Shown in pieces: positions 5,859 through 6,155 of a DNA stretch of 6,155 bases (the first letter of the stretch is position 1; each line of letters opens with the position of its first letter). Source of the DNA: Fidelibacterota bacterium (lineage in GTDB: Bacteria; Marinisomatota; Marinisomatia; SCGC-AAA003-L08; TMED6). A model generated the notes under the pieces. The model was given only the letters and a program-made list of their open reading frames with translations, ran no database searches and had not been told where the DNA came from. The translations under genes were made by a program, and so were the position numbers. The stretch lies in assembly GCA_002710085.1 (NCBI GenBank), contig PAOX01000034.1:1-6155 (forward strand), read 5' to 3'.

Positions 5859-6155
5859 TTAATCATTACTAGTTTTAAACTCAAACCAACCAGTTATGAT
5901 ATATTTCTTATCGGACTCAACAACTTCACCGCAATGGGCATGAGTCCATTCTGCAGGCCAAATCAAAGTCCTTCCTTTTTTGGGTTTGATTCTTAAGTCA
6001 AAATGGGGGAAAAAAGTAGCCCCTCCTTCCTCTACATCATTTAGATAAGTCATCCATGCAAATACTCTATCCATATTAAATACGCCCATCCTTTCTGAAT
6101 GAACACCCTTAAAATGACCGCCCTTTTCATATTTTTGAATATTAAAAGCACCCAT
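5859..6155 (-). CDS. P4H-like 2OG-Fe(II) oxygenase, C-terminal part (5' end beyond window)
   Basis: The 98 codons visible are the C-terminal catalytic half of a prolyl-4-hydroxylase-like Fe(II)/2-oxoglutarate oxygenase. The family is usually about 200 residues, so the Met codon at the window edge is probably internal. Numbering from it, 'YEKGGHFKGVHSE' (9-21) supplies the first iron ligands as H19-x-E21. 'WMTYLND' (34-40), 'GGATFF' (44-49) and 'LIWPAEWTHAH' (64-74) follow, with H72 as the distal iron histidine. Lys84, before 'YIITGW', is the expected 2-oxoglutarate carboxylate ligand. All catalytic residues are therefore present, with Glu in place of the commoner Asp. Such enzymes hydroxylate protein prolines or other residues, or small molecules; the substrate is unknown. 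No signal sequence can be judged because the N-terminus is missing. It lies 75 bases upstream of the secretion genes on the same strand, and it is a relative of the oxygenase at 429-1109. Confidence 0.88.
   Translation of the reverse strand: MGAFNIQKYEKGGHFKGVHSERMGVFNMDRVFAWMTYLNDVEEGGATFFPHFDLRIKPKKGRTLIWPAEWTHAHCGEVVESDKKYIITGWFEFKTSND

Noticed and set aside
1..6155. CRISPR arrays, tRNA/rRNA genes, insertion sequences or riboswitches
   Set aside because: No spaced direct repeats, tRNA-like cloverleaf sequence, transposase motifs or long structured leader were seen. Almost all of the window is accounted for by protein genes.

Overview
This 6.2 kb, strongly AT-rich window is tightly packed with genes, and every recognisable gene lies on the minus strand. 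The low GC, short intergenic spaces, Gram-negative export genes and the style of the oxygenase and TPR genes suggest an AT-rich, probably marine, proteobacterium of SAR11/SAR86-like genome style. No taxonomic marker is present, so that assignment is inference only.

In transcription order (high to low coordinates) the window holds seven genes: (1) the C-terminal part of a prolyl-4-hydroxylase-like Fe(II)/2-oxoglutarate oxygenase, cut by the window edge (5859-6155); (2) a 96-residue protein of unknown function with a Lys/Ser/Glu-rich tail (5493-5783), preceded by a near-perfect Shine-Dalgarno; (3) a TolC-family outer-membrane channel overlapping it by 23 bases (4202-5515); (4) after a 107-base AT-rich gap with a possible promoter, a type I secretion ABC transporter (2358-4094); (5) a HlyD-family membrane-fusion protein 2 bases downstream (1111-2355); (6) a second, divergent oxygenase of the same family 1 base further (429-1109); (7) the start of a TPR-repeat protein (1-405), cut by the other edge and found by direct translation.

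Genes 3-5 are the three components of a complete type I secretion system: inner-membrane ABC exporter, periplasmic adaptor and outer-membrane channel. The ABC protein resembles the LapB/LssB class in its membrane domain but lacks the N-terminal C39-like domain. No exported substrate (RTX adhesin, toxin or protease) is visible.

The main point of interest is that two P4H-like oxygenases bracket the secretion genes, one of them with its start codon 1 base after the HlyD stop codon. A simple hypothesis is a protein-modification-plus-export locus, in which the exported protein or a surface component is hydroxylated in the cytoplasm, analogous in logic to HlyC acylating HlyA before export. The two oxygenases differ at key residues. 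The upstream one keeps H-x-E, the distal His and the 2-oxoglutarate Lys. The HlyD-linked one has H-x-K and lacks the Lys, so it may be a pseudoenzyme or have changed chemistry. The hydroxylation link is inference; the gene layout and residue differences are read directly from the sequence.
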